From: Caballeronia mineralivorans PML1(12)
GTDB lineage: Bacteria; Pseudomonadota; Gammaproteobacteria; Burkholderiales; Burkholderiaceae
DNA: 64,000 nucleotides
Reading direction: 5' to 3'
Assembly: GCF_001028175.1 (NCBI RefSeq)
Contig: NZ_AEJF01000163.1
Location: 1-64,000 of the forward strand
Shown here: piece after piece, positions 1 to 8,834 of the stretch
Numbering within the stretch: the first letter of the stretch is position 1
Layout: every line of letters starts with the position of its first letter
Notes under the pieces: model-generated
What the model was told of the DNA's origin: nothing
Database searches by the model: none
What the model saw: the letters and a program-made list of their open reading frames with translations, nothing else
Made by a program: the position numbers and the translations under genes

Positions 1-1155
1 GCGAGCGCGACGGTGCTGATCGTCGCCGCGCGCGACCTGTTGCTGACCGCCGCGCAGATGCCACCGCTAAAAGGGCCGCGCTTGCGCCAGGCCTTGCCCA
101 ACGTGGTCGAGGATCAGTTGATCCAGGACCCGCAGACCTGCCATATTGCCGTCGACCCGGTCGCGCTCGCGAGCGGCCGGCGCGTACTGGCGGTGATCGA
201 TCGCGGCTGGTTCCGCTTTGTGCTCGAGGCGTTTGCGAACAAGGGGCATCGGAACGTGAAGGCGGTGCCGGCCATGCGCTGCCTGCCGCGGCATGAAAGC
301 GCCGCCGATATCCCCGATCCGTTTGTCGCCGGTGTGCTGGGCGATGTGCTCGCGACCGCGCCGGCGCTGCTGGGCGGCGATACGCTCCGGCCACCGGAGA
401 GTGCCACCTCGCGTGTCGAGGTTGCGATTGCGCGGGGCGAGCACGCGGCGCTGGGCGAAGGTCTTGCGATTCCCGCCGATGCCGTGACGTCCACGCTCAA
501 CGCGCTGGCAGGCGCACAACCGATAACGCTATACGCCCTGCGCGACGTCCCCGGTGCCGAGCCGCGCCTGGCCTCGGCCCGCTCCGCCATTCCCGATGCA
601 CAGCCGCTGACGTTCGAAACCCTCGCACGCAACGCGCTCGCGAACCATTTCGACTTGTGCCAGTTCGAGTTCGCCGCGCAGCCGTGGCGGCTCGACCGCG
701 CGACCATGCGGCGCTTGAGAGTGCCGGTGGCACTGCTGGCCGGGGCGCTCGTGGTATCGATGATCGGTGTCAACATCCAGTGGATGCAGCTCGCCCGGCA
801 ACGCGACGCGATCAATGCGCAGATGACCGAAACGCTCCTCAATACATTCCCGAAAACGACGGTCGTGCTCGATGCGCCGGACCAGATGTCGCGTCAGCTC
901 GACCGCTTGCGGTTGGTTTCGGGACAACTGTCGCCATCCGATTTCCTTTCTCTCGCCGATGCCCTCGCTCGTGCGCTCGGCCCGATTCCGGTGAACGGCA
1001 TCGCGGGGCTGGATTACCACGACAGGCGGCTCGAGGTGACCTTCAAGCCGGAAACCAAAGTGGATCCTGGCTTGCAGAGACGTTTGGCAGCGAATGGGCT
1101 GGCGGGCGCTATCGACAGCAATACCGGCAAGTGGTCCATCAGGAGCGCCCAATGA
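1..1155 (+). CDS. gspL: Type II secretion inner-membrane protein GspL, 5' end missing
   Basis: GspL is the bitopic inner-membrane platform protein of the type II secretion system; its cytoplasmic domain recruits the GspE ATPase and its periplasmic domain pairs with GspM. The reading frame is open from base 1, so the true start lies outside the window; the first in-window start-type codon is GTG at 13. The visible part has an actin-like cytoplasmic region, a single hydrophobic segment at about residues 240-258 of the visible protein (VALLAGALVVSMIGVNI) and a periplasmic tail ending in an RLEVTF-type strand. The stop overlaps the next start as ATGA. Followed by gspM and gspN in typical order. 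The call rests on domain layout and operon order. Confidence 0.88.
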   Translation, partial: ASATVLIVAARDLLLTAAQMPPLKGPRLRQALPNVVEDQLIQDPQTCHIAVDPVALASGRRVLAVIDRGWFRFVLEAFANKGHRNVKAVPAMRCLPRHESAADIPDPFVAGVLGDVLATAPALLGGDTLRPPESATSRVEVAIARGEHAALGEGLAIPADAVTSTLNALAGAQPITLYALRDVPGAEPRLASARSAIPDAQPLTFETLARNALANHFDLCQFEFAAQPWRLDRATMRRLRVPVALLAGALVVSMIGVNIQWMQLARQRDAINAQMTETLLNTFPKTTVVLDAPDQMSRQLDRLRLVSGQLSPSDFLSLADALARALGPIPVNGIAGLDYHDRRLEVTFKPETKVDPGLQRRLAANGLAGAIDSNTGKWSIRSAQ

Positions 1156-1655
1156 AACAGCTCATCATCGACACTTGGGGCGAGTTCTGGAACGCGCGTA
1201 CCCAGCGTGAAAAAACCATCCTGATGTGGGGCTGTCTGGTAGCGGCGATCGCGCTGGTGTATCTGGTGCTGTGGGCGCCCGCGTATGAAGGCCGCGCCCG
1301 GCTGCGCAACACGCTGCCCGCCATGCAGCGCCAGCTCGCGCAGATGACCGCGCAAGCCAACGAGGCACGATCGCTGGCAGGCGGCGGGCAGGGCGTCACG
1401 CCGACCGGCGGCGCGTTGCGCGACGCGCTGGCGAAGTCTCTCGCCGATAACAACATGCCCCCTGCGCAAGTTCAGGTGGTCGGCTCGGCCGTGCAGATCC
1501 AGTTGAAGAACGCGTCGTTCCCGGCGTGGACGGTGTGGCTCGACGACGCTAGGAAGCAGTTCAAGGTGCAGGTGAGCGAGGCGCACATCACGGCGCTTAA
1601 ACCCGACGGCCAGGTTGATCTGACGGCATCGCTGCAACCGGCCCAGGCGCAATGA
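1152..1655 (+). CDS. gspM: Type II secretion protein GspM
   Basis: GspM is a small inner-membrane partner of GspL in the type II secretion assembly platform. The 167-residue product begins MKQLIIDTWGEFWNARTQRE, then has one membrane segment at about residues 26-43 and a periplasmic domain rich in Ala and Gln. The NARTQREK stretch just before the membrane segment is typical of GspM. Its ATG at 1152 overlaps the gspL stop by four bases and its own stop overlaps the gspN start the same way, indicating translational coupling. Confidence 0.9.
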   Translation: MKQLIIDTWGEFWNARTQREKTILMWGCLVAAIALVYLVLWAPAYEGRARLRNTLPAMQRQLAQMTAQANEARSLAGGGQGVTPTGGALRDALAKSLADNNMPPAQVQVVGSAVQIQLKNASFPAWTVWLDDARKQFKVQVSEAHITALKPDGQVDLTASLQPAQAQ

Positions 1656-2440
1656 ACTACGGCTTGCGGCGGTTTCTCGCGGCCTGGCCATGGCTCGCGG
1701 TGGCGGTGGTATCGGTGCTCGTCACGCTGGCCGTCATGCTGCCCGCCGCGTGGATCGTGCCGCAATTCGCGAAGGCGACGGGCGGTCACGTGAATCTCGT
1801 CGATCCGGCCGGTTCGCTCTGGAAGGGCTCGGCCACGCTCATGCTCGCGACCGGTGGCGGTGCGGGCGGCGGCGATGGCGCGACGCTGCTGCCGGGACGG
1901 GTCGAGTGGCGCACGGCGTTCTGGCCATTGTTCAGCGGCCGCGCACGGATGGAGATGCGCCAAACGGATGCGATGCCTGACGCCGTTTTCGTCGATGCCG
2001 GTCTGTCCGGTTCGACCGTCTCGCCGGGCACGATCGCCGTGCCGGCAAGTCTGCTTACGGGTCTGGGCGCGCCGTTCAACACGCTGAACATGGATGGCAA
2101 TGTCCGGCTGACATGGACCGAATTGCGCATGCTCGGGCACAACACGTATGGGCAGGTGATTGTGACGCTCGACGACATGGCGTCAAGCGTGTCGCGTGTG
2201 AAGCCGCTGGGGTCGTATCGCGTGGTGTTTCAGGCGGAAGGCCAGGCGGGCACGATCGAGCTGACGACATCGCGCGGACCGTTGCTGCTGAGCGGACAAG
2301 GGACGGTGTCGCAGGCATCGAGCGCGTTCAACGGCGTGGCGACGTCCGCGCCGGAGGCACGCGAGAATCTGGCGGGATTGTTGAACCTGCTCGGCAGGCA
2401 CACGGGACCGGATACCGTCGAGCTGACCTTCGGCCGGTGA
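1652..2440 (+). CDS. gspN: Type II secretion protein GspN
   Basis: GspN is an accessory inner-membrane/periplasmic protein found in some type II secretion operons, usually the last gene. The 262-residue product has one N-terminal hydrophobic segment (about residues 12-36, WPWLAVAVVSVLVTLAVML) followed by a beta-rich periplasmic domain with the motif LVDPAGSLWKGSA, characteristic of the family. It starts inside the gspM stop (ATGA). No terminator is evident in the 61 bases before the convergent outer-membrane lipoprotein gene. Confidence 0.87.
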   Translation: MNYGLRRFLAAWPWLAVAVVSVLVTLAVMLPAAWIVPQFAKATGGHVNLVDPAGSLWKGSATLMLATGGGAGGGDGATLLPGRVEWRTAFWPLFSGRARMEMRQTDAMPDAVFVDAGLSGSTVSPGTIAVPASLLTGLGAPFNTLNMDGNVRLTWTELRMLGHNTYGQVIVTLDDMASSVSRVKPLGSYRVVFQAEGQAGTIELTTSRGPLLLSGQGTVSQASSAFNGVATSAPEARENLAGLLNLLGRHTGPDTVELTFGR

Positions 2441-2501
2441 GCACGGCGGCCTTATTGCCGCTGGTTGCGGAGTCACCGAAGGCATTCCTGCCCGGCGCGT
2501 C

Positions 2502-4055
2502 TTATTCTTTCGCTGCGCCGCCGTTCGTTGCCGCAACGGTCGACGACGAACCCCGTGCGGGATTTAAAGCGGCGCTTGGCCCCTTCAAAACAACGCCACT
2601 CGCCGGAACCGGCGCGGCTGCACGGCCTGTTTCCTGATCGATTTGCGCGGTGTCCCAGCCGCCGCCGAGCGACTTGATCAATCCCACCGACGACACCATC
2701 CGCTGTCCCGCGATACTCGCCAGCTTCTGCTCGGCGGTGAACGCCGTAGCCTGCGCGGTGAGCACGCTGATGAATCCGACCGTGCCCGACTTGTACTGAT
2801 TGGTCACGATGGCCAGCGCCTGCTGCGCCGACGCCACCGCCTGCTCCTGGACCACCACCTCGTTCGCCAGGATTCTCTGCGACGCCAGATTGTCCTCGAC
2901 GTCCTGGAACGCGCTCAGTATCGTCTGCCGGTACGTTGCCACCGCCGAGTCATACGCCGCGCGCGCCGCTTCGGTCTGTGCGATCCGCAGGCCGCCATCG
3001 AAGATATTTGCCGCGAGACTCGGCCCGAGCGTCCAGAAGCGCGACGGCGCGCTCAGCAATTGCGACAGCACGGAGTTCTGAAAACCGCCGCTTGCCGAGA
3101 ACGTCAGCGTGGGAAAAAACGCAGCGATCGTCACGCCGATCTGTTCGTTGGCCGCCGCCGCCTTGCGCTCGGCGGAAGCGACGTCAGGCCGTCGTTCGAG
3201 GATGGCTGAGGGCATTTCCAGCGGAACCTCGGGCGGCGTGGCGTCGAGCGGCGAAGAAGCGATGGAGAACGTCGACGCCGGCTCGCCGACCAGCGCGGCG
3301 ATTGCGTGTTCGAATTGCGCGCGTGCGACGCCGTTATCGATGGCTGCCGCTTGCGCCGACAGCAATTGCGTTTGCGCCTGGATCACGTCCGAGCGCGCGG
3401 CCGTGCCTTGGGCGTACTGATTCTGCGTGAGTTGCAGCGTGCGCTGATAGGCGGCGACGGTATTGTCGAGGAGCCTTTGCTGCGCGTCCAGCGCGCGCAA
3501 CTGGAAGTAAGTCTGCGCAAGCGTTCCCTGGGCCGAGAGCCGCGCGTTGGCGAGATCCGCCGCAGCACTTTGTTCGCCGGCCTTTTGCGCGCCGACCGTG
3601 CGGCTGACGGTGCCCCACAAATCGGGTTCCCACGATGCATTGAGGCCAAGGTCGAAGTTATTGCTGACCGAGCTGCCGCTCGTGCGGCTGGAGGAACCCG
3701 CCCGCGTGCCCGTTGCCGTTACGCCCAGTGTGGGGAAATACGACGCGCGTGCTTCGGCGACCAGTGCCCGCGCTTGCCGGTACACCGCGGCAAATTGAGC
3801 GATGGTCTGATTCGACGCATTCAGCCGCGTTTCGAGGTCATTGAGCTGCGGGTCGTTATAAATGGTCCACCAGTTCCCACGATCCACCCGGTCCGCGGGT
3901 TGCGCGACTTTCCAGCCTTCCGGCGCCTCTTTGTAAGCCGCGGGAATGGCGGCCTCGGGGCGTTTGTAGTTCGGACCAACGGCGCAACCTGCCAGCGCCA
4001 GCACGAGGACGATAGCGGATTTGCGAGGAAAGACGGGGATTCGGGTGAACGGCAT
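2502..4055 (-). CDS. NodT-family outer-membrane efflux lipoprotein (TolC-like)
   Basis: Predicted outer-membrane channel of an RND-type tripartite efflux pump. The start chosen is the ATG at 4055 (MPFTRIPVFPR), which gives a lipoprotein signal with lipobox LALAGC followed by AVGPNYKRPE, the classic NodT/OprM start; an AGGA lies about 11 bases upstream. The 517-residue protein contains the duplicated OEP repeats with long helices (about residues 60-250 and 270-460) and the usual LERRPDVASAERKA motif. No adapter or pump gene adjoins it, so its substrate cannot be inferred; the pump is presumably encoded elsewhere. The C-terminus after about residue 485 is a low-complexity tail. Confidence 0.9.
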   Translation of the reverse strand: MPFTRIPVFPRKSAIVLVLALAGCAVGPNYKRPEAAIPAAYKEAPEGWKVAQPADRVDRGNWWTIYNDPQLNDLETRLNASNQTIAQFAAVYRQARALVAEARASYFPTLGVTATGTRAGSSSRTSGSSVSNNFDLGLNASWEPDLWGTVSRTVGAQKAGEQSAAADLANARLSAQGTLAQTYFQLRALDAQQRLLDNTVAAYQRTLQLTQNQYAQGTAARSDVIQAQTQLLSAQAAAIDNGVARAQFEHAIAALVGEPASTFSIASSPLDATPPEVPLEMPSAILERRPDVASAERKAAAANEQIGVTIAAFFPTLTFSASGGFQNSVLSQLLSAPSRFWTLGPSLAANIFDGGLRIAQTEAARAAYDSAVATYRQTILSAFQDVEDNLASQRILANEVVVQEQAVASAQQALAIVTNQYKSGTVGFISVLTAQATAFTAEQKLASIAGQRMVSSVGLIKSLGGGWDTAQIDQETGRAAAPVPASGVVLKGPSAALNPARGSSSTVAATNGGAAKE

Positions 4056-4286
4056 CTGCTCTGGATTCCTGTCGGAGATTGCGCACGTCGACGCGCCGTG
4101 AAGCACCTCTTGCAACCGGTCCGAAATGGTAACTGAACCCGCATGAAGGGCGGGCGTTGGGCAGGCGTTAGGGTAACGGCTTGAAAGGAAGCTGAGTGTT
4201 ACTCGCCGCGCGGATTCGGTTACGGGTCGTTACGCAAAGCATCAGGCGATGCGAAAACGTAGCGCGATGAACGGGCGGCACGGGCT

Positions 4287-4565
4287 TCAGGCGTCGCAGT
4301 GTTTCGGCGAGCGGAGCAGCGCGGTCTTGGCGGGTGCGGGGTCGGCGGCTTTGCGCGTGCGCCGGTTTTCGAACCACGCGGCGCCCAGCACGACAAACGA
4401 TCCACCCGGCAGCAAGAACACAATCACGTACAGCGCCAGCTTCCAGGAGCTCAAATTCGGCGGCAGGACGTGCACTAAGGCGGCAGTTAGTGAGTGGCCG
4501 AAGCGTCGGCCGAGCAGGCGGGTGGTTTGGGCAGCGCGGTTCATCGGGTACATCCATTTACGCAT
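4287..4565 (-). CDS. Small single-span membrane protein, unknown function
   Basis: A 92-residue hypothetical protein with one clear hydrophobic segment (about residues 42-63, LALYVIVFLLPGGSFVVLGAAW) followed by a basic tail (ENRRTRKAA). An alternative start is the Met at residue 8 (base 4544), which would give 85 residues; no strong ribosome-binding site favours either. I do not recognise the family. The membrane segment and basic flank look like a real gene, but conservation could not be tested. Confidence 0.5.
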   Translation of the reverse strand: MRKWMYPMNRAAQTTRLLGRRFGHSLTAALVHVLPPNLSSWKLALYVIVFLLPGGSFVVLGAAWFENRRTRKAADPAPAKTALLRSPKHCDA

Positions 4566-5065
4566 CGAATGTTTCGATGCTTTCAGTCGGTCAGAACATG
4601 GTCTCGGGTGGCGCAGTCGCGCGTAACTCGTTGCTTAGAATAATATTGACTATGCAATCGTTTTTCAAGATGCGTTCTTGATCAAATTTTCGCGGTGTTG
4701 TTTTTAGGTCGTGATGGCGTGGAGACTGGGCGCGTGGACTTTCGTCGTCTGGCGGATCGGGTGTGTCGTTCTCGCTTTGGGTCTTTCGCGGCAGATGCTT
4801 TTCGCGTTTGGATCGGAGATGCCGTGGATGAGTGTCACGCGTTCTTCGAGCGCTTCGTGGCCGTTTTTCGCCGGGTAATGAAGGGAGTCTGTTACGGCTT
4901 GCAGCCATTGTTTCGCTGGAATAAAACAATGCCTATGCAAGTGTTTTAGCTATTGCACCGATAGTGCGGAGCCTGTCGATGCACTCAATAGTATGTAGCC
5001 GCCACATTTTCGCCATGGCCGGCAGTTTGCGCGTGTTGCGTGACATATTGCGTGACATGACAACG
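4566..5065. other. Intergenic stretch, no supported gene
   Basis: About 500 bases without a convincing gene. Open frames exist on both strands (for example 4591-4929 and 4704-4940 on the minus strand), but they are basic or proline-rich, lack clear ribosome-binding sites and resemble no family I know. Confidence 0.5.
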
Positions 5066-5107
5066 AAGGCCGCGTTTGCGGACGAAAGCGCACGAAAACG
5101 CGGCCTT
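5066..5107 (-). terminator. Hairpin downstream of the lipoprotein gene
   Basis: A perfect 12-bp inverted repeat AAGGCCGCGTTT / AAACGCGGCCTT separated by 18 bases lies just after the stop of the minus-strand lipoprotein gene. There is no clean U-tract, so it may be a weak or factor-assisted terminator or a 3' stabilising hairpin. Confidence 0.55.
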
Positions 5108-5131
5108 CTACCATCAGCAATCCCGGCAAAC

Positions 5132-5713
5132 TTATTCTGGCGTCAGGCTCTGGCCCGACTGACCCGGCTGATTCTGGAGCGTAGGCGGCATAGGCTGAAC
5201 CGGCATGGCGGGCGGGATCGGTTTGGACGCTGGGGCAGGAGAAACCGGCGGCAAGGTGTTGCTCGATGCCGTCGCGCCAATCTGCGAAGGCCGGCCGCGC
5301 ACGAACTGCTTGAAGTCCGCGCCGGCTTTCCACGGATTCGGCTCGCAGCCCAGCATGTTGTCGCAATGGGCGGCAAAACCGACCGTCGCCGTGCCTTCGT
5401 TGCTCGGGGTCTTCGTAATCTGGTACGCCAGCGCGCGTTTGCCGCCGGACGGGCCGTCGGTCTGGATGATCGAGTCGGTGACGGTCTGCAGCTTGTATTC
5501 GGAGTGGTTGATCACCCAGACCTGAGCACGCGCCCACCAGGCGTCACATTCGGCCTTGTTCGTGCACGTGAGCGGCGCGGTGGCCTGCTCCATGGTCTCG
5601 CCGGCGATCTGGCCGGTTGTCGAGCAGCCTGCCAGCAGGGCGATGGCGGCCACGATCGTACTCATCGCCGTCGCCGTGGCGAAACCCGTGCTTTTCAGCA
5701 GGTTTCTTCTCAT
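5132..5713 (-). CDS. Lipoprotein, DUF4136/unknown-like, proline-rich tail
   Basis: A 193-residue predicted lipoprotein. The ATG at 5713 is chosen because it has a purine-rich ribosome-binding site (GGAGAGGAAG) just upstream and yields a signal peptide ending in the lipobox LLAGC (Cys near residue 29). The mature part has paired cysteines (LTCTNKAECDAWW, HCDNMLGCEPN) that may form disulfides, and a Pro/Ala-rich C-terminal tail from about residue 140. Function is unknown; the protein should be anchored to a membrane facing the periplasm. Confidence 0.72.
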   Translation of the reverse strand: MRRNLLKSTGFATATAMSTIVAAIALLAGCSTTGQIAGETMEQATAPLTCTNKAECDAWWARAQVWVINHSEYKLQTVTDSIIQTDGPSGGKRALAYQITKTPSNEGTATVGFAAHCDNMLGCEPNPWKAGADFKQFVRGRPSQIGATASSNTLPPVSPAPASKPIPPAMPVQPMPPTLQNQPGQSGQSLTPE

Positions 5714-5953
5714 TTTTCTTCCTCTCCTTGATGTGTGTCTGGGCCGGCCTGTCGCACCTGGCCAGTCGTCCATCGGTCCGGTTTAGCTGATGCGTCGCTA
5801 ATTTCAGACCCGACACGCGTGCGAGCGTTTCCGCGCGTTGCGCACTGTTTCAAAACAAGTAAGGGTTGCCGCTGCTGACACGATGCGGCGAGGAAAAAGC
5901 TGCTGGTTTGGCAGAGCGTCAGCGCGAGAGCCGACGCCCTGCCGGATCACATT

Positions 5954-7573
5954 TCACACACTAATGCGGTTCAACGTGTAAGCGCGATATGCGCCGACGA
6001 ATGCATCGAAGGAGCCCGATTCATCGCGTTCGATTCTTGCCTGATCATCCAGCGACTTTGCCGCAAGCGCCATCATTTCGCGCTCGGTTTCAGCGCTAAG
6101 CGGACGACGACGGAAGTAATCGGCGTGCTGTGTGCTGAGTTCCAGCGCGAATGTGTTGAAGCTTTGATGCCGCTCGCGCATGGTGTCGAGTACGCGTGCG
6201 GACGGCGTCAGCGAGACATCGGCGAGGCGCGCGCGCTGGGCCTTCAGGGCGGTCATGTGTTCATCGATACCATGCAGCGCGTCGAGCGCTTGCGCCACTG
6301 GCTCAATGGCGTCGAGCAATGAATCGGCCCAGCCGTGCATGGAGACTTCACGGCCATCGCGTGCCAGCGTCAGGCCCGGCTTGCGCCCTTGCTTCGTGAT
6401 GCGCGCGAAGTTTTCGTTGGCCTCCTCGTTGGCGGCGCGCGGCAACAGCGGGCTGTCTTCAATCGCGCAATACAGCAAGTACGCGTCCATGAAGCGCGTG
6501 GTCTCAAGCGAGATTCCGGTCGGCTCGAACGGGTTGATATCGAGGCAACGTACTTCGATGTATTGCACGCCACGCGACGACAACGCATGCAACGGCCGCT
6601 CGCCGGGCTGCGTGATGCGCTTCGGCCGGATGGTCGAGTAGAACTCGTTCTCGATCTGCAGCACGTTCGTGTTGATCTGCACCCATTCGCCGTCGCGCTG
6701 CGTGCCCATGGCTTCATACGGCGGATACGGCTCGCTGACCGCTTTCGCGAGCACGTCGAGATAACCGTCGAGCGTGTCGTAGCTCGGCAGCAGCGCGGAT
6801 TGCGCCGGATTGTTCGTATAGCCGAGATCGCTCATCCGCAGGCTGGTGGCGTACGGCAGATAACGCGTGGTGGCGTCGAAGGTCTCGAGCGTGTTCGGGC
6901 GGCCGCGCAGGAACTGCTCGTTGAGCGCAGGCGATGCGCCGAACAAATACATCAGCAGCCAGCTCGTGCGGCGGAAATTGCGGATCAGCGCGAAATATCG
7001 TTCGGACTGGAAATCGACGGCTGGCACGGCGCTGCGGTTATCGAGCGCGGCCCACGCGCGCCACACGTCTTCGTGCAGCGAATAGTTGTAGTGAATCCCG
7101 GCGATGCACTGCATGGTACGGCCGTATCGCAGCGACAAACCGCGCCGGTAGACATGCTTCAACATGCCGATATTCGATGTGCCATACCAGCCGATCGGGA
7201 TGTCCTGATCGGCGGGAAGCATGCCGGGCATGGAGTCGTTCCAGAGCAGTTCATTGCCGAGATGAGCGTAGGAGAAGCGATGCAGATCGTCGAGTTGTTC
7301 AAGCGTGCGCGCGACGTCGTGCTCCGCTGGCGTAATCAGTTCGATCAGCGCTTCGGAGTAGTCCGTGGTGATGAGCGGATGCGTGAGCGCCGAGCCGAAT
7401 GCGCGCGGATGTGGCGTGGTGGCGAGCGCGCCGTCGCGCGTCACGCGCAAGCTCTCCCGCTCGATGCCACGCAACCCCTGACGCAATGCAGCGCCGTTCG
7501 GGCCGGAGCTCAGCGCAGATAAGCGGCGCAGGAAAGCGCCGCTGGAGGGGGATGCGAAATTCGTATTTGCCAT
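5954..7573 (-). CDS. gshA: Glutamate-cysteine ligase (proteobacterial type)
   Basis: Catalyses ATP-dependent joining of L-glutamate and L-cysteine, the first step of glutathione synthesis, in the cytoplasm. The 539-residue length fits the E. coli-type family (about 520 residues). Family landmarks are GIERESLRVTRDG near the N-terminus, ITTDYSEALIELITP, GRTMQCIAGIHYNYS, and GVQYIEVRCLDINPFEPTGI. The start at 7573 (MANTNFASPSSG) matches where family homology begins; the frame is open to 7780, but the extra residues look non-homologous. No strong ribosome-binding site is seen. It is monocistronic here. Confidence 0.95.
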   Translation of the reverse strand: MANTNFASPSSGAFLRRLSALSSGPNGAALRQGLRGIERESLRVTRDGALATTPHPRAFGSALTHPLITTDYSEALIELITPAEHDVARTLEQLDDLHRFSYAHLGNELLWNDSMPGMLPADQDIPIGWYGTSNIGMLKHVYRRGLSLRYGRTMQCIAGIHYNYSLHEDVWRAWAALDNRSAVPAVDFQSERYFALIRNFRRTSWLLMYLFGASPALNEQFLRGRPNTLETFDATTRYLPYATSLRMSDLGYTNNPAQSALLPSYDTLDGYLDVLAKAVSEPYPPYEAMGTQRDGEWVQINTNVLQIENEFYSTIRPKRITQPGERPLHALSSRGVQYIEVRCLDINPFEPTGISLETTRFMDAYLLYCAIEDSPLLPRAANEEANENFARITKQGRKPGLTLARDGREVSMHGWADSLLDAIEPVAQALDALHGIDEHMTALKAQRARLADVSLTPSARVLDTMRERHQSFNTFALELSTQHADYFRRRPLSAETEREMMALAAKSLDDQARIERDESGSFDAFVGAYRAYTLNRISV

Positions 7574-7801
7574 TGCTGCGACGTTTGCGATTGAGCGCCG
7601 AACCGAATGCGCCGAACCAGATTTTTTAGGTAGCGGGCACTTTAACATCTCAGTGTAAGACGTGCTTGAAGCCTTGCCGGATAAGGGTTTGCGCGAATTT
7701 CCGGGGTGTTTGAGCGGGCCTTCGGGCAGTAGGGTTTTTCGATGGGCGATGCGGGGTTGGCGGTTCGGCTGCGTAAGCACCGGTGTGAGGGGCGCTTAAC
7801 G

Positions 7802-8716
7802 TCACCCGCCTTTCGCCGATCCAGCCCGATCCGCGATCTCGTTCCACACGTGCAGCGCGGCGTACGCCCGATAGGGCCGCCACGCCTCAGCGCGGGCGCG
7901 CAACGCCGCCGCTTTCGCCATCGACGGATCGCGCGCTATCAGCGCCTGCATCAGGATCAGGTCGGTGCCGGGCCACGCGTCGGCATCGCGTAATGCACGC
8001 ATCGCGACGTATTCCACCGTCCATGGTCCGATACCCGGCATCGCCAGCAATGCGGCCCGCAGTTCGGCGCGATCGGCGTGCGGATCGTCAAGCGGCAGCG
8101 CGCCCGCGGCGACCTCACGCGCGAAACCCTGCAACGCGGCCACGCGTTTGCCCGGCATGCCGATCTTCTGCAGATCGACCGCGGCGAGTGCGGCGGGCGT
8201 GGGGAAACGCCAGGCCGTACCGGGATGAGGGTGATCGGTGAGCGGCGTGCCGGCGCGCTCGACGAGCCTTCCTACTATCGTCGATGCCGCCTTCACGCTG
8301 ACCTGCTGGCCGACTATCGCGCGCACGACCAGCTCGAAGCCGGACCACGCGCCGGGTACGCGCAGACCCGGCACGGCGCGTGTGAGCGGCGCGAACCACG
8401 GATCGCGGCCGAGATGAGCGCAGATGGCGGGCGCGTCGGCCTGAAGATCGAACATGCGCGCCAGATGCTCGCCGATTGCTTTCGCGTGGCGGCTCGCCGC
8501 GCCTTCGAGCGTCGCGACGAGACAGGGTTTGGCCACGTGCCGCGTGACGCTGAGCGTGCCGGAGTCGCCAAGCCATTCGATTGCGCGACGATACGCACCA
8601 TCCTCCACGGCTTCGACGCCGAGCGTGGCGCGCCCCGCGAAAAATCGCAGGACGCGGGGCCAATCGTAGGGTTCGACGTAGGGCAGCTCGAGCCGGGTGA
8701 GTTTGGCTTGGGGCAA
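7802..8716 (-). CDS. alkA: DNA-3-methyladenine glycosylase II
   Basis: Base-excision repair glycosylase that removes N3- and N7-alkylated purines from DNA. The 304-residue protein has an N-terminal AlkA domain and the HhH-GPD fold: the hairpin MPGIGPWTVEYVAMRAL followed by PGTD, whose Asp (about residue 252) is the expected catalytic residue. VRAIVGQQVSVKAA is the usual start of the HhH-GPD domain. It lies beside and co-oriented with ada, a grouping that fits an adaptive response to alkylation damage. Confidence 0.93.
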   Translation of the reverse strand: MPQAKLTRLELPYVEPYDWPRVLRFFAGRATLGVEAVEDGAYRRAIEWLGDSGTLSVTRHVAKPCLVATLEGAASRHAKAIGEHLARMFDLQADAPAICAHLGRDPWFAPLTRAVPGLRVPGAWSGFELVVRAIVGQQVSVKAASTIVGRLVERAGTPLTDHPHPGTAWRFPTPAALAAVDLQKIGMPGKRVAALQGFAREVAAGALPLDDPHADRAELRAALLAMPGIGPWTVEYVAMRALRDADAWPGTDLILMQALIARDPSMAKAAALRARAEAWRPYRAYAALHVWNEIADRAGSAKGG

Positions 8717-8834
8717 TTTATTAGGCGAGTTCGAAAGCAGAGGGGATCGGGCGCTCAGGATGCTAAAAGGACGCTAATAGGATGCTAATCGGCATCGTAG
8801 CGTTTCACGTAACGTCGATGCCGAACTAGCCCCA

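Noticed and set aside
4591-4940. Minus-strand frames of 78-112 residues
   Set aside because: Unusual basic or Pro-rich composition, mutual overlap, and no ribosome-binding site or recognisable family.
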